From Ammoniphilus sp. YIM 78166 (lineage in GTDB: Bacteria > Bacillota > Bacilli > Aneurinibacillales > RAOX-1): a stretch of DNA of 64,000 nucleotides. Shown here piece by piece: positions 50,051 to 59,251 of the stretch; position 1 is the stretch's first letter; each line of letters begins with the position of its first letter. Location: contig NZ_SDLR01000001.1 of assembly GCF_004522215.1 (NCBI RefSeq), positions 682,001 through 746,000 on the forward strand, given 5' to 3'. Below the pieces are notes generated by a model. The model did no database searches, was not told the DNA's origin, and saw only the letters and a program-made list of their open reading frames with translations. A program made the position numbers and the translations under genes.

Positions 50051-51100
50051 TCATCCGGTTGTTAAAGGTTTCATTTCAATAAGATGCCAGAGAACAAGAT
50101 TCTTGCCAGTAGCTAGATTTTGAGCTGAACACTTAGCTAGCTTAAGCTTCGACATGTCACCCAGAAAACCCCGGTTTCTTAGTAGCATGTCGCGTCGTGC
50201 CCGTCCTTTGATTACGGTATTTGTCTCTTGCTCTAAGATTTCAAATGTATTTTCACGAAGATTCATGCCTACGAATGAACCGATGGATTCTAGCTCCTCC
50301 GTCCGATCTATTCGGATAGAATCAATAGCTTTTAGGATGGAGGTGATTTCATCCTGATTTGCTGTAAAGCGATAAGCCTCCTGACTGGGACGTTCCCACT
50401 CAAAGGCCATTGATACTTCTTGCTCCACCATAAAATTCATCCACTTCCGGTACAGATTCAAGGTTCTCGGACCGATGGCGGCTGCTTGCTCGAGCAGCTC
50501 ATTGGCATCTTGACTGGAGCTAAACAAGTCAAAAAGCTGATGGAAGGATTGTGAAAGCAAGGGTTGATCCGTTTGAGATGCATGATCGACTGCAGGCACC
50601 AGCTCTAGTCCAAAGGAACCTGGAAAAGTATGCTTGATAGTGAGATCAGACTGCCGTAAGACATGGGCCGGTATGTAATCCGTTTGCAAGGGACCACGCT
50701 GGATGGAGTAGGCAATCTGATCGGTTATGGACTGTAGGCTATGCAGGATCGAGGATAAAGTACGAATAGGAATAGATCCTCTACCAATATCTTTCCCTGA
50801 GAGAATGAGCCGCAGTTTTTCATTCACCGGTTCCTGATGCCCGGTAGGGGGAACGACTTCCTCAGGCTCATCCGGCACAAGAGTGTCAATAGGAAGATCC
50901 CCAATCACATCCTCCGACAAGCTGGCTTCCAGCTCTCGTTCTTGCTCTTTAAACTCAAGCAGTCGCTTCACCAGCACAGCGGAAGAGAAGATGTACTCCG
51001 TTGAGTTCGGACTTAATTGCTTTTTTAGCTTTTTTAATTCCTCTTCCGTACTTTTGATTTTCCTATGAATAGCTAGGAGCTCATCACTCAAAGGGTTCAC
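50051..51100 (-). CDS. unknown coiled-coil protein paired with a DUF6932-like gene
   Basis: The 349-residue soluble protein has an N-terminal coiled coil (about 8-65), an acidic proline-containing linker (75-92), and a globular domain (about 95-345) with ISLAL-like helices (IPIRTLSSILHSLQSITDQI) and a conserved-looking FPGSFGLELVP. I do not recognise the family. It begins six bases after the stop of the 51107-51583 gene, so the two are co-transcribed. A short inverted repeat ACAACCGGATGA/TCATCCGGTTGT (50032-50062) after its stop may act as terminator for it and the HRDC gene. Confidence 0.7.
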   Translation of the reverse strand: MNPLSDELLAIHRKIKSTEEELKKLKKQLSPNSTEYIFSSAVLVKRLLEFKEQERELEASLSEDVIGDLPIDTLVPDEPEEVVPPTGHQEPVNEKLRLILSGKDIGRGSIPIRTLSSILHSLQSITDQIAYSIQRGPLQTDYIPAHVLRQSDLTIKHTFPGSFGLELVPAVDHASQTDQPLLSQSFHQLFDLFSSSQDANELLEQAAAIGPRTLNLYRKWMNFMVEQEVSMAFEWERPSQEAYRFTANQDEITSILKAIDSIRIDRTEELESIGSFVGMNLRENTFEILEQETNTVIKGRARRDMLLRNRGFLGDMSKLKLAKCSAQNLATGKNLVLWHLIEMKPLTTG

Positions 51101-51106
51101 CTGCTT

Positions 51107-51583
51107 TCATATTAAGGCCTTGAGAATTTCGTTCCACGACATGACAACGATTCCTGTAGGGATATGTTGAGTATTAAAGCCGAATTGCTCGGTCCAATAG
51201 TAGGGTCCTATAATGGTATTCCAGGCTTCGGATTCATTGGGCAAGAGGCCGAAGTAGGTATGAATCTTATAACGCTCGGTAATCTGCTGCAATCTTATGC
51301 AATCTTGTAAAGAAGACTCCTGACATTGATCTTTGGGCAGGAACACACACATCTCAAGCTTATGGGGGTGTAGATTTCCCGTGATAAATGCCCCGCTAAA
51401 CCAAACCTCAGCAGGAGTGAGTTGACGTTTTACTTCTGCTAACCATAAAAAAGAAAGTGTGAAGATCTCTTCGCGTGTTTTGGAATCGGGAAAGTCGAGC
51501 ACAAATTGCTGGACGAATTCCTGGTAGGTATAAGAATGAAGACCAGGCAGAATCGATCCGCTACTATCGAATGGCTCCACCAT
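51107..51583 (-). CDS. DUF6932-like, degenerate nucleotidyltransferase-type protein
   Basis: The 158-residue protein opens FDSSGSILPGLHSYTYQEFVQQF, like the DUF6932 pattern (FNxxGxLPPGxH...tx.EF...F), and has SGAFITGNLHPHKLEMCVF where DUF6932 proteins have a nucleotidyltransferase-like GSFvTxxxxPxDiDl. The two aspartates are replaced, so catalysis is unlikely. GGAAGGGGAAATC precedes the ATG. Upstream partner of the 50051-51100 gene. DUF6932 proteins often occur in toxin-antitoxin or defence contexts; that role is only inferred here. Confidence 0.55.
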   Translation of the reverse strand: MVEPFDSSGSILPGLHSYTYQEFVQQFVLDFPDSKTREEIFTLSFLWLAEVKRQLTPAEVWFSGAFITGNLHPHKLEMCVFLPKDQCQESSLQDCIRLQQITERYKIHTYFGLLPNESEAWNTIIGPYYWTEQFGFNTQHIPTGIVVMSWNEILKALI

Positions 51584-51726
51584 GATTTCCCCTTCCTTTT
51601 TTTCGTATGCTTATTTTCCCAAAATGAGGGAGATTTATGCAGGCGGACGCTCCGTTCTATTTCTTTAAGGTCACGCATAGCTTAAGAAAAAACAAATTCA
51701 TAGGACTTGAAGGGGGGGCTATAAAA

Positions 51727-51972
51727 GTGAAGTTGATCAGAGAGTATACCAACGCCTACGATTTAGCTTCAGAAATTGCAGAAGAGCTAGCTCAACAGTT
51801 TGGTTGCCATGAACCCGTAGAGTTTGACTATGATCGTTTTGAGAAGCCTGGCGATATTCGTTTTACGTTTGTCCTTGAAGGGATGGAAATTGAGATCTAT
51901 TACTCCAGCCTAGTGGAACGTTATCAGACGGTGAATGGTTTTGTCAGTTCCTTTAAACAAGCCACATCCTAA
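51727..51972 (+). CDS. small hypothetical protein, 81 aa
   Basis: A GTG-start gene (51727) behind GAAGGGGGGG. The product is a small soluble alpha/beta protein (KLIREYTNAYDLASEIAEEL, DIRFTFVLEGMEIEIYYSSLVE). A longer in-frame ATG at 51637 lacks a site. Terminator downstream; monocistronic. No family recognised. Confidence 0.6.
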   Translation: MKLIREYTNAYDLASEIAEELAQQFGCHEPVEFDYDRFEKPGDIRFTFVLEGMEIEIYYSSLVERYQTVNGFVSSFKQATS

Positions 51973-51988
51973 AACTCATTAAATAGGT

Positions 51989-52031
51989 AAGGCCATGAAT
52001 GCTTTTTTCAGAGCATTGATGGCCTTTTTTA
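51989..52031 (+). terminator. intrinsic terminator
   Basis: A stem AAGGCCATGAATGC/GCATTGATGGCCTT with T-run. Confidence 0.85.
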
Positions 52032-52078
52032 TGGGCAAGATAGCTAGACAATGATGATGTAATGCAGGGTGATTCTAT

Positions 52079-52888
52079 ATGCACAGATTAATAATTGTCT
52101 TTTTATCTTCCATTCTCATTGCATTTGCGTTTAACAGCTTTCTTCTGCCCAATAAGATCTTAAGCGGCGGAATCTCAGGGATTGCGATGATGATAGGCCT
52201 GGTTACACCGTTAAATACCGGAATGACGATTTTTGCGCTCAATGTTCCGATCTTCGTCGCTGGCTATCTTAAGCTCGGTAAGAAATTTGTAGCTTACAGT
52301 ATTTTTTCAGTCGCGGTTACCTCGATTGCTATGCAATATATTCCACAGAAGGCATTCACCGATGACTTGCTTCTTTCCTCCGTTTTTGGCGGGGTTATTG
52401 CAGGGATAGGGATTGGATTAATTTTCCGATTCCGTGGGTCTACCGGGGGATTCGATATTATTGGACTGTTGTTGACCCTTAATAAGGACTTTCCTCTCGG
52501 GGTTGTCATCTTTGGAATGAATGCGATAGTGGTGTTTATTGCAGGATTCGTATTTAGTTGGGAAGAGGCTCTTTACACCATGCTATCCATCTACGCAACA
52601 GGACGTGTGATTGATACGATTCATACGCGTCATATTAAATTAACCCTTATGATTGTGACGGATCAAGGCGATTCAGTAAAGGGAAGCCTTTTATCGGAGT
52701 TGCATCGGGGGATAACCGTTGTAGAAGGTGAAGGAGCTTACACCAAAGAAAGAAGAAAAATTCTGTTTGTCGTCATATCCCGGTATGAATTATCTGAGGT
52801 TAAAGCCATCATTAGGAAGAGCGATCCCAATGCTTTTGTTAATATCACGCAAACGGTGGAAGTCATGGGGTCCTTTCGAAGGGATTAA
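52079..52888 (+). CDS. YitT family membrane protein (DUF161/DUF2179)
   Basis: The 269-residue protein has five hydrophobic helices (DUF161/YitT region: FNSFLLPNKILSGGISGIAMM, FRFRGSTGGFDIIGLL) and a C-terminal cytoplasmic DUF2179 domain (about 185-269) with HRGITVVEGEGAY. Several paralogues are typical of Bacillales genomes; function is poorly defined, possibly transport. Start ATG 52079. Ends at a bidirectional terminator. Confidence 0.9.
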   Translation: MHRLIIVFLSSILIAFAFNSFLLPNKILSGGISGIAMMIGLVTPLNTGMTIFALNVPIFVAGYLKLGKKFVAYSIFSVAVTSIAMQYIPQKAFTDDLLLSSVFGGVIAGIGIGLIFRFRGSTGGFDIIGLLLTLNKDFPLGVVIFGMNAIVVFIAGFVFSWEEALYTMLSIYATGRVIDTIHTRHIKLTLMIVTDQGDSVKGSLLSELHRGITVVEGEGAYTKERRKILFVVISRYELSEVKAIIRKSDPNAFVNITQTVEVMGSFRRD

Positions 52889-52908
52889 AAACTACATAAG
52901 AACACTAA

Positions 52909-52939
52909 AAAACGACGTCTAGTGAAGGACGTCGTTTTC
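52909..52939. terminator. bidirectional intrinsic terminator
   Basis: A stem AAAACGACGTC/GACGTCGTTTT with short loop, flanked by A- and T-rich tracts; overlaps the last codons of the convergent 62-aa gene. Confidence 0.8.
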
Positions 52940-53107
52940 TTTTCCATATAAAATGCTTGCTTCAATAATTTGGAGGATATCCTCCGCTTGAATTGATCCT
53001 AACCCGTGCTTAAGAACAATAGGAAGGTCGAGTTCCTGCTCGGTTAGTAATCGATACAATTCAGGCCTTACAGATAAAACGATTTCTGAAAGCTTCAGCG
53101 TTTCCAT
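52919..53107 (-). CDS. small hypothetical protein, 62 aa
   Basis: A short helical protein (LSEIVLSVRPELYRLLTEQ, EDILQIIEASILYGKEN) without cysteines. AAGGTTGATG precedes the ATG at moderate spacing, a weak ribosome site. It ends inside the terminator shared with yitT. Function unknown. Confidence 0.5.
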   Translation of the reverse strand: METLKLSEIVLSVRPELYRLLTEQELDLPIVLKHGLGSIQAEDILQIIEASILYGKENDVLH

Positions 53108-53289
53108 CTGACATCAACCTTTCTAATCGTAATGGGTAAGCAATCGATCAGAACGAATGGTGTTGCCTGTCATGCATCTCACAGTAATCTAAAATTCATG
53201 CCTTATTATAGCATAGTTCGATGGAATTAATCTATTACATTATTTGCCCATCTTTAGCATAACCATTGGTAAAGGAGGTGGCGAGGATC

Positions 53290-54234
53290 ATGAGTCAACA
53301 ATGGAGTACGCATAAGGTGGAGACCAAGTCTCTTCTTGCCCTAGAGGATCAGCAACGCTTCTGGAGGAGATTGCATCATTATTTTTCCGTCCAAGGTATG
53401 CTTCGGGAGCAAAGGAAAAATGGGGTTTGGGTTGATGTGCTGTACAGACGCGATCAGCAGTGGGAGGTTTATTTTTCCGCTCCCCCTGAAATAACCCCTT
53501 ATTTGGCCAAATGGTTTAGAAAAGATAGAAAAAGGTCGAATAAGCTTGAGGTGAATTTTACGCAGGCGGAGCCGGGGACATTAGCCGTTCCGACAGATTC
53601 GACGATATGCGAGCTAAAACTGGCTTTCGACAATTTATTTGCGCTTCCTACTCATCAATCTACCCTCCTGCCGCAATCTCTTTCATTAAAGTCAGGAGAA
53701 GCTGCTAGGGTCAGCTTCTGCATAAGACCCATTCCAACGGTCATGTGGAATCATTATAAGCCTAATCTAATAAAAAGCAAAATGGAGCAAGGCATACGTA
53801 TGGGAAGGGGCAAAGTAGAAGCAGCGGGGTGGATCCGTGTGTTGCTCTATTATATTACTCTGTGGATGGAGAAGCTCCTTCCCATGAAGAATGTAACCAT
53901 ACAGGATGTACCCTGGTTATCGCAGGGAACCATCCGCAAGTTAAATGATTGTCATTTTGAAACCTATGTCCGGATTGCGGCACCGCAACGATTCATCGCT
54001 AAGCTTGCTCGACCTTTTCAAGGAGAAGGGGGAGAAAATCAATTTATCATATCCTTTTTGCCAAGAAAAGAAGAGAAGACGGTAAGAAAAGAGCTGGATC
54101 AACAAAGGCTAAGTCTTCTTACCCGAAGTGACTTAAATCCCAATATTCTAGGCAGCAGGGAAGTATCCAATATGCTATCCTTCTTCCCCAGTGCGCAAAG
54201 TTCTGGACGAGATCAAGCTAGTCCAAATTTATAG
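53290..54234 (+). CDS. orphan protein possibly resembling a coupling-protein N-terminal region
   Basis: The 314-residue protein has no Walker motif. Its layout (LEVNFTQAEPGTLAVPTDST, ICELKLAFDNLFALPTH, SLKSGEAARVSFCIRPIP, a basic amphipathic stretch near 170-205, SREVSNMLSFFP near the C-terminus) recalls the N-terminal module preceding the ATPase domain in large conjugation/VirD4-TraG-like proteins of Bacillota, but the ATPase part is missing. Similarity is from memory and weak. AAAGGAGGTG precedes ATG 53290. No conjugation genes are nearby. Confidence 0.45.
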   Translation: MSQQWSTHKVETKSLLALEDQQRFWRRLHHYFSVQGMLREQRKNGVWVDVLYRRDQQWEVYFSAPPEITPYLAKWFRKDRKRSNKLEVNFTQAEPGTLAVPTDSTICELKLAFDNLFALPTHQSTLLPQSLSLKSGEAARVSFCIRPIPTVMWNHYKPNLIKSKMEQGIRMGRGKVEAAGWIRVLLYYITLWMEKLLPMKNVTIQDVPWLSQGTIRKLNDCHFETYVRIAAPQRFIAKLARPFQGEGGENQFIISFLPRKEEKTVRKELDQQRLSLLTRSDLNPNILGSREVSNMLSFFPSAQSSGRDQASPNL

Positions 54235-54303
54235 GGATAAAATCTCTCCTCTGTGAATATAGAATAATATTCCACATTTTTACACAGAGGGGAGATACCA
54301 AGC

Positions 54304-55062
54304 ATGCACCAGAAAAGCCTAGTTACACTTATGACTGCACTATTGACCTTTGTCATTTTCATACAAAACCCCTATTTCGCTGTACTCGGACAAGCTAGTC
54401 CGTATGACGATTCCGAAGAGTTCGTTGAACAACCAGCGTTAAAGGTCATGACTATAGAGGAACCGGTCATCACGCCTGATCCTATAGAGGAGGCAAGAGA
54501 GGAAAAACAGTCGTTAGATAATACGACCGCTTCTATCCTTTATCAAACGATAAAGGAATCGGAGGAGATCCATCGTGAATTTGTTAAGGAAGTAAGGACA
54601 ACAGATGTGACTCGACTTGATTTACGTAAACCTTCCGGTTTAGACAAGGAAACAGCCGATGCCCTGCTAGAGGGGACAGGCCTGGAAGGTTTAGGTAAGG
54701 CATTCGTCGAAACGGAGGAGCGCTACCAGGTCAATGCTTACTACTTAATCGCACACGCCGCTTGGGAGAGTGGGTGGGGAAAATCAAGGATTTCAAAAGA
54801 GAAAAACAATCTTTTTGGTTTCGCTGCCTACGATAAAAGCCCTTATCATAGTGCGAAAGGTTTTCGCAGTAAGGAAGAAGGCATAGATGTGGTAGCCAAG
54901 TATGTACAGGAGCATTATCTTAATCCAAATGGGCGTTTTTTTAATGGCCCACACTTGAAGGGGATGAATGTGCGTTATGCAACAGATGAAAATTGGCAGC
55001 GCGGAATTGCTAAGGTAATGACCGGCCTGGCAAACAAGGCGACAGAATACAAAAAAGGCTAA
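54304..55062 (+). CDS. exported endo-beta-N-acetylglucosaminidase
   Basis: The 252-residue protein has a signal peptide (1-30), an acidic linker (35-70), and a glucosaminidase domain (about 110-250; PF01832 type) with the catalytic Glu in IAHAAWESGWGKSRIS, NNLFGFAAYD, and FRSKEEGIDVVAKYV. It would hydrolyse the GlcNAc-MurNAc linkage in peptidoglycan. AGGGGAGA precedes the ATG. Convergent with metPS. Confidence 0.9.
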   Translation: MHQKSLVTLMTALLTFVIFIQNPYFAVLGQASPYDDSEEFVEQPALKVMTIEEPVITPDPIEEAREEKQSLDNTTASILYQTIKESEEIHREFVKEVRTTDVTRLDLRKPSGLDKETADALLEGTGLEGLGKAFVETEERYQVNAYYLIAHAAWESGWGKSRISKEKNNLFGFAAYDKSPYHSAKGFRSKEEGIDVVAKYVQEHYLNPNGRFFNGPHLKGMNVRYATDENWQRGIAKVMTGLANKATEYKKG

Positions 55063-55082
55063 GAGCGTAAAGGCTCTTAGCC
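55051..55082 (-). terminator. intrinsic terminator of metPS
   Basis: A perfect 10-bp stem GGCTAAGAGC/GCTCTTAGCC with TTTTTT on the minus strand; overlaps the end of the convergent glucosaminidase gene. Confidence 0.82.
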
Positions 55083-55089
55083 AACAGTC

Positions 55090-55188
55090 TTAAGATTTTC
55101 TTCGGAGGGCAATAGCCAAGGAAACAGCAAGGCCGCCCCAGATAAGTACTGCACTCAACCCAAACATAAGCATTGCGGTCCCTGTCAT
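55090..55188 (-). CDS. metS: MetS-family small subunit of NSS transporter, 32 aa
   Basis: A very short ORF whose ATG directly follows the metP stop (TAA-ATG). Translation gives one membrane helix and a basic end (about WGGLAVSLAIALRRKS). This matches the MetS family, single-helix partners of MetP-type sodium-dependent transporters. In Corynebacterium MetS is needed for methionine uptake by MetP. The size and position leave little doubt, although the family call is from memory. Confidence 0.7.
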   Translation of the reverse strand: MTGTAMLMFGLSAVLIWGGLAVSLAIALRRKS

Positions 55189-56685
55189 TTAAGCTACCCC
55201 TTTCTTGTTTAACGACTTGGAATGCTTCCAGCTTAGTCTAGTAAAGAACCAGGCTATTGCCATTACTAAAAGTACGCTACCTGCACCAAGGGTGAGAAGT
55301 GCACTGATTGGATAGTCTTCATATGGTTCTCTAAAGGCTCCGATCAAGTTCTGAGCATAGATAAATAACAAAATCGATGGTGTAATAAATTTAAGGATGA
55401 TTTCCCACCAAGCACCGATGCGGAAATCCGAGGTCGCATTTCCAGCTTCACGAATATCTCTAAGCTTGTAGAACCATCCAAACAGAATTAATTGAATGAG
55501 TCCGGAAAGCAAGATGCCAAAGCTATTGATAAAGTGATCGACGATATCTAAGAAATACAATCCAGCTCCCGTCGCATACAACAGGCTTACACTGAAGGAG
55601 ACGGCTGTTACCCAAACCACGGCTCTTTCTCGGGTAAGGTTAAACTTATCACGGATGGCTGCAACCACAACTTCCATAATCGAAATCGCTGATGTGATAC
55701 CCGCCAATACGAGGCATCCAAAGAATAGGAAGCCAAAAAGATTATTAAAGGCAGGAAGCGTGTTAATCACTTTCGGGAAAACGACAAAGGCAAGTCCAAT
55801 TCCACCGGCAGCAACTTCACTAATATTAACGTTATTCTCGAATGCCATGAAGCCCAGGATGCTAAAGACGGTGATTCCCGCGAGAAGCTCGAAGCCTGAG
55901 TTTCCAAGGGCGGTAATAAAGGCGCTGTTATTCACATCACTCTTTTTCGGAAGGTAGCTGGCATAAGTAATCATAATTGCGTAACCAATACTTAAGCTAA
56001 AAAAGATTTGTCCATAGGCAGCAATCCATGTTTTGTAATGCCAAACCTTAGACCAGTCTGGGGTAAAGAAGTGATTCAGTCCCATGGCAGCTCCTTCTAG
56101 GGAAAGGCCACGGAAGGTGATGATCAGGAATAGGAAGATGAGAAGAGGCATGACGAATTTACTGACTCTTTCAATCCCGCTTTTAATTCCCTTATACAAG
56201 GTAATGAACACGATGGACCAAACAATGACTAGCGGTAGAATCAGGTGAGTTTGTAATCCTCCCATATTCCACACGCCATCTGTGACCCCTAGGAAGTCGC
56301 CAAATAAGAATCCTTTTGTATCGTCTCCCCATTCTAGGTTAAGACTTAACTTCGTGTAGCTTAAAGCCCAGGCAATGATGACGGAATAGTAGGTGATGAT
56401 TACAAACGAGATCAAGACTTGGAACCAACCCATCCATTCCCATTTTTGATTTAGATTTCTCCAGCTTAAAGGAGCGGATCCGCCCCCCTTTTTCCCGATT
56501 CCAAATTCGAGGATTAAAATAGGAATCCCAGCTGTGAGAAGTGCGAATAAATAGGGGACTAGAAAAGCTCCTCCTCCATTTTCATAAGCGACATAGGGAA
56601 ATCTCCAGATATTCCCGAGTCCGATAGCTGAACCGACAGCAGCTAAAATGAAGCCTGCTCGGGTTCCCCATTGTTCATTGTTCAT
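55189..56685 (-). CDS. metP: sodium-dependent (NSS) transporter, MetP-like
   Basis: The 498-residue membrane protein has about 12 helices and the NSS signature: GTRAGFILAAVGSAIGLGN, IWRFPYVAYENGGGAFLVPY and sodium-site residues in helices 1, 6 and 8. Linked to metS, it is most likely a methionine/alanine-type transporter, though the substrate is inferred only from that pairing. GAGGAACGC precedes the ATG. The roughly 265 bp upstream (to 56953) are AT-rich with no gene. Confidence 0.88.
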   Translation of the reverse strand: MNNEQWGTRAGFILAAVGSAIGLGNIWRFPYVAYENGGGAFLVPYLFALLTAGIPILILEFGIGKKGGGSAPLSWRNLNQKWEWMGWFQVLISFVIITYYSVIIAWALSYTKLSLNLEWGDDTKGFLFGDFLGVTDGVWNMGGLQTHLILPLVIVWSIVFITLYKGIKSGIERVSKFVMPLLIFLFLIITFRGLSLEGAAMGLNHFFTPDWSKVWHYKTWIAAYGQIFFSLSIGYAIMITYASYLPKKSDVNNSAFITALGNSGFELLAGITVFSILGFMAFENNVNISEVAAGGIGLAFVVFPKVINTLPAFNNLFGFLFFGCLVLAGITSAISIMEVVVAAIRDKFNLTRERAVVWVTAVSFSVSLLYATGAGLYFLDIVDHFINSFGILLSGLIQLILFGWFYKLRDIREAGNATSDFRIGAWWEIILKFITPSILLFIYAQNLIGAFREPYEDYPISALLTLGAGSVLLVMAIAWFFTRLSWKHSKSLNKKGVA

Positions 56686-56952
56686 GTTGCGTTCCTCCTT
56701 GATTGTGTGCGTCTGAATGTTGGAAAAATTAAAGGCGTGATTTAAAAAGTAGATGAATCATAGCACCTATTATTTTATTTGTAAAGTAATAATTGTCTGA
56801 ATTTCGTTGATGACTAAGGGTTTCCACAAGAAAATATATTACAATTCATCTTTGCACTTGTAAAGTTGAATTTATTTACAGCACAATTTGCTCATTGAAG
56901 TATCAGCCTGTTTCTTTTAATATAGAAAAAGCTATATAGAGAGGAGAAAACG

Positions 56953-58194
56953 ATGAGTTTTCAAACATACTACCTATCCAACGGGATTCGGGTGCTGATT
57001 AAACCGATTCCTACGAGTTTTAAGGTCTGTATCGATCTTTTGGTCGGGGTAGGCTCCCAATATGATCCTGTGGGGAAAAAGGGGCTCGCCCATTTTGTAG
57101 AACATATGATGTTTCGTGGAACGAAAAAAAGAGGATATAAACAAATTTCTATAGACACCTTGAAGATTGGCGGCTATCTGAATGCCTTCACAGAGCGAGA
57201 TACGACCACGTATACGCTAGACGTCCCCTACAGGCAGATGGAAGCAGCCTTGGACATTTTGCTTGACCTGTACACAGATCCCCAGTTTCCTGAAGAAGAT
57301 ATCGAGAAAGAGCGCTCGATTATCCTTGAGGAGATCGACATGTACAACGATATTCCTACCGAGTTTCTGATGGATCGTTTTATGGAAACTCTCTATCAGG
57401 ATCATCCATTCGGCGACCCGATTCTTGGTACCAAATCAAGTGTACAGAAGATCACGCGCGCTGATGTGGAAGGATTTTATAAACAGTGGTATTTCGATAC
57501 GACCTTCACCGTTTCGATAGCGGGCCGAGTGGAGCCTACAGACATTCTACCTATACTCGAGCAGAACCTAGGCAAAATACCTCGGACCGCCACGCCAATG
57601 CCGGTGAAGAGTAGTGTCCAGCCCAAAAAGCAAGCGGTCCGCTACCACCGCGAGGTCGATCAAGCACAAATGCTTCTCGGTGTACCTGCCCCTGGTCTTG
57701 AGGACCCGGATCGCTTGGCGATACAAGTGATGAATGCGATTCTTGGAGGCAATGAAATCTCGCGACTATATCAACGGATTCGCGAGGATAATGGGCTTGC
57801 CTATGCGGTAGATACGAACCATGATGCTTGGCTAGGAGAAGGCTGCTTTATGGTCAGTGTCGGTTTAGATCATCGAAAAATGGGTGAAGTCGAATCGATC
57901 ATATTAGAGGAATGGGAACGAATGAAGAACGAGCTCGTGAGCGAAGAGGAGCTCGTGGTCGCTCGCAATAGCATGGAAGGTTCAAGAATTATGGAGCTTG
58001 AAGGAGCAGGTGCTTACAATTCCTATATGGGTTCCATGGCCGTAAGAGGACTGCTTGTAGATCCGGAGGAAGAACTCAAGCGACTCCAAGAGATCACCGC
58101 GGAGGATGTCCAGCGTGTAGCCAAGCGAATCTTAGATACGAATCATTATATTCTAGCGGCTTTACTTCCGCGTAGGAAGTCAGCCAGGAGGTAG
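56953..58194 (+). CDS. M16-family zinc peptidase
   Basis: The 413-residue single-chain pitrilysin-type peptidase has the inverted zinc motif HFVEHMMFRG (HxxEH) with the distal Glu in EERSIILEEIDMY, and the C-terminal half with an R/Y pair (about YQRIREDNGLAYAV). Related to Bacillus YmxG/YmfH and processing peptidases; substrate unknown. GAGAGGAGAA precedes the ATG. Followed 11 bp later by the exporter gene. Confidence 0.92.
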   Translation: MSFQTYYLSNGIRVLIKPIPTSFKVCIDLLVGVGSQYDPVGKKGLAHFVEHMMFRGTKKRGYKQISIDTLKIGGYLNAFTERDTTTYTLDVPYRQMEAALDILLDLYTDPQFPEEDIEKERSIILEEIDMYNDIPTEFLMDRFMETLYQDHPFGDPILGTKSSVQKITRADVEGFYKQWYFDTTFTVSIAGRVEPTDILPILEQNLGKIPRTATPMPVKSSVQPKKQAVRYHREVDQAQMLLGVPAPGLEDPDRLAIQVMNAILGGNEISRLYQRIREDNGLAYAVDTNHDAWLGEGCFMVSVGLDHRKMGEVESIILEEWERMKNELVSEEELVVARNSMEGSRIMELEGAGAYNSYMGSMAVRGLLVDPEEELKRLQEITAEDVQRVAKRILDTNHYILAALLPRRKSARR

Positions 58195-58205
58195 TATCCC
58201 AATCT

Positions 58206-59222
58206 ATGTATGCCTTTGGCCGAAGGACTATTAAGACAGCGATCTCGGTGATGGCGTCGCTATTTATCGCGAATTTACTAGGCTTAGAACCAGCGGTTTT
58301 TGCCGCGGTAGCCGCTGCCCTCTCGATTCAGCCTACCAATAAACGCTCCATGAGATACGCGGTAGAACAAATTCAGGCGAATATGGCAGGGGCATTCATT
58401 GGCGTGGTAATTGCCATGTTTTTTGGGGTTCATCTTTACACGGTAGCCCTTGCCATCATTGTTGTCATCACGATTACAAACTTGTTTAAATGGAAGGATA
58501 GTATCCCTTTAAGTATCGTGACGGTTATCTTTATTATGGAGGCACCGACCGAGGATTTCTTGTTCTATGCCTGGAATCGATTTCTGATTACCTTCGTTGG
58601 TGTTGTGGTTTCAGGAGTCATTAATGTTACCTTGCTGCCACCGAAGTACGTGACGCATCTGCGTCGGCATTACGAGCAAGCTCTGAAGCTGCTTATTGTG
58701 TACATTAGCAAGTGGCAAGCGGATGGGGTCTTTCATTTAAAAGAAATGAATGGACTCAAAGACGTGATTCAGCGAACCCATCAATTTGAACAATGGATGA
58801 GAGAGCAGTCCAAGAGTGAAGTGCATCCAAAAGGCTACTATAAAGGGCTCCATATTGAATCAAGTAAAAATGAGCTCCTGAGCGATTTTCTATTGGTTAC
58901 TGAGCACTATAGCCGAATAAGCTGGACAGAAGAAGACCGAAGTAAAAGCCAGGAGCAAATTAAGGGACTCTATGAGTATGTGCTAGCTGTCATGGCACAT
59001 ACTCATTTACCTCAGGGCTATGGTATTGACTTGGCCTGGTGGAAGGAAATTTATTTGCGGAATCCAGATTCCTCCATAGAACAAAGCTATATCGAGATCT
59101 TGGCTGCTTTGGGGAGGATGGAGAAGCGACTGCGAAGATATAATCGTTACGTAAGTAAGGAAAACAAGATTTCCTTGCTTACAGAAGAAAATCGCTGGCT
59201 GGCTTGGAAGTGGAGATGGTAG
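58206..59222 (+). CDS. aromatic acid exporter family (DUF939/FUSC-like) protein
   Basis: The 338-residue protein has a membrane region of about six helices in the first 145 residues (RRTIKTAISVMASLFIANLL, QPTNKRSMRYAVEQIQANMAG) and a helical cytoplasmic C-terminal domain. This is the ArAE_1/DUF939 layout. Substrate unknown. Start ATG 58206, 11 bp after the peptidase gene, so probably co-transcribed. Confidence 0.85.
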   Translation: MYAFGRRTIKTAISVMASLFIANLLGLEPAVFAAVAAALSIQPTNKRSMRYAVEQIQANMAGAFIGVVIAMFFGVHLYTVALAIIVVITITNLFKWKDSIPLSIVTVIFIMEAPTEDFLFYAWNRFLITFVGVVVSGVINVTLLPPKYVTHLRRHYEQALKLLIVYISKWQADGVFHLKEMNGLKDVIQRTHQFEQWMREQSKSEVHPKGYYKGLHIESSKNELLSDFLLVTEHYSRISWTEEDRSKSQEQIKGLYEYVLAVMAHTHLPQGYGIDLAWWKEIYLRNPDSSIEQSYIEILAALGRMEKRLRRYNRYVSKENKISLLTEENRWLAWKWRW

Positions 59223-59251
59223 CTTACTCATGACGAGTAAAGCTGCCATCT
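59214..59251 (+). terminator. intrinsic terminator
   Basis: A long stem AGATGGTAGCTTACTC/GAGTAAAGCTGCCATCT with bulges, followed by CTTTTTTT; overlaps the end of the exporter gene. Confidence 0.8.
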
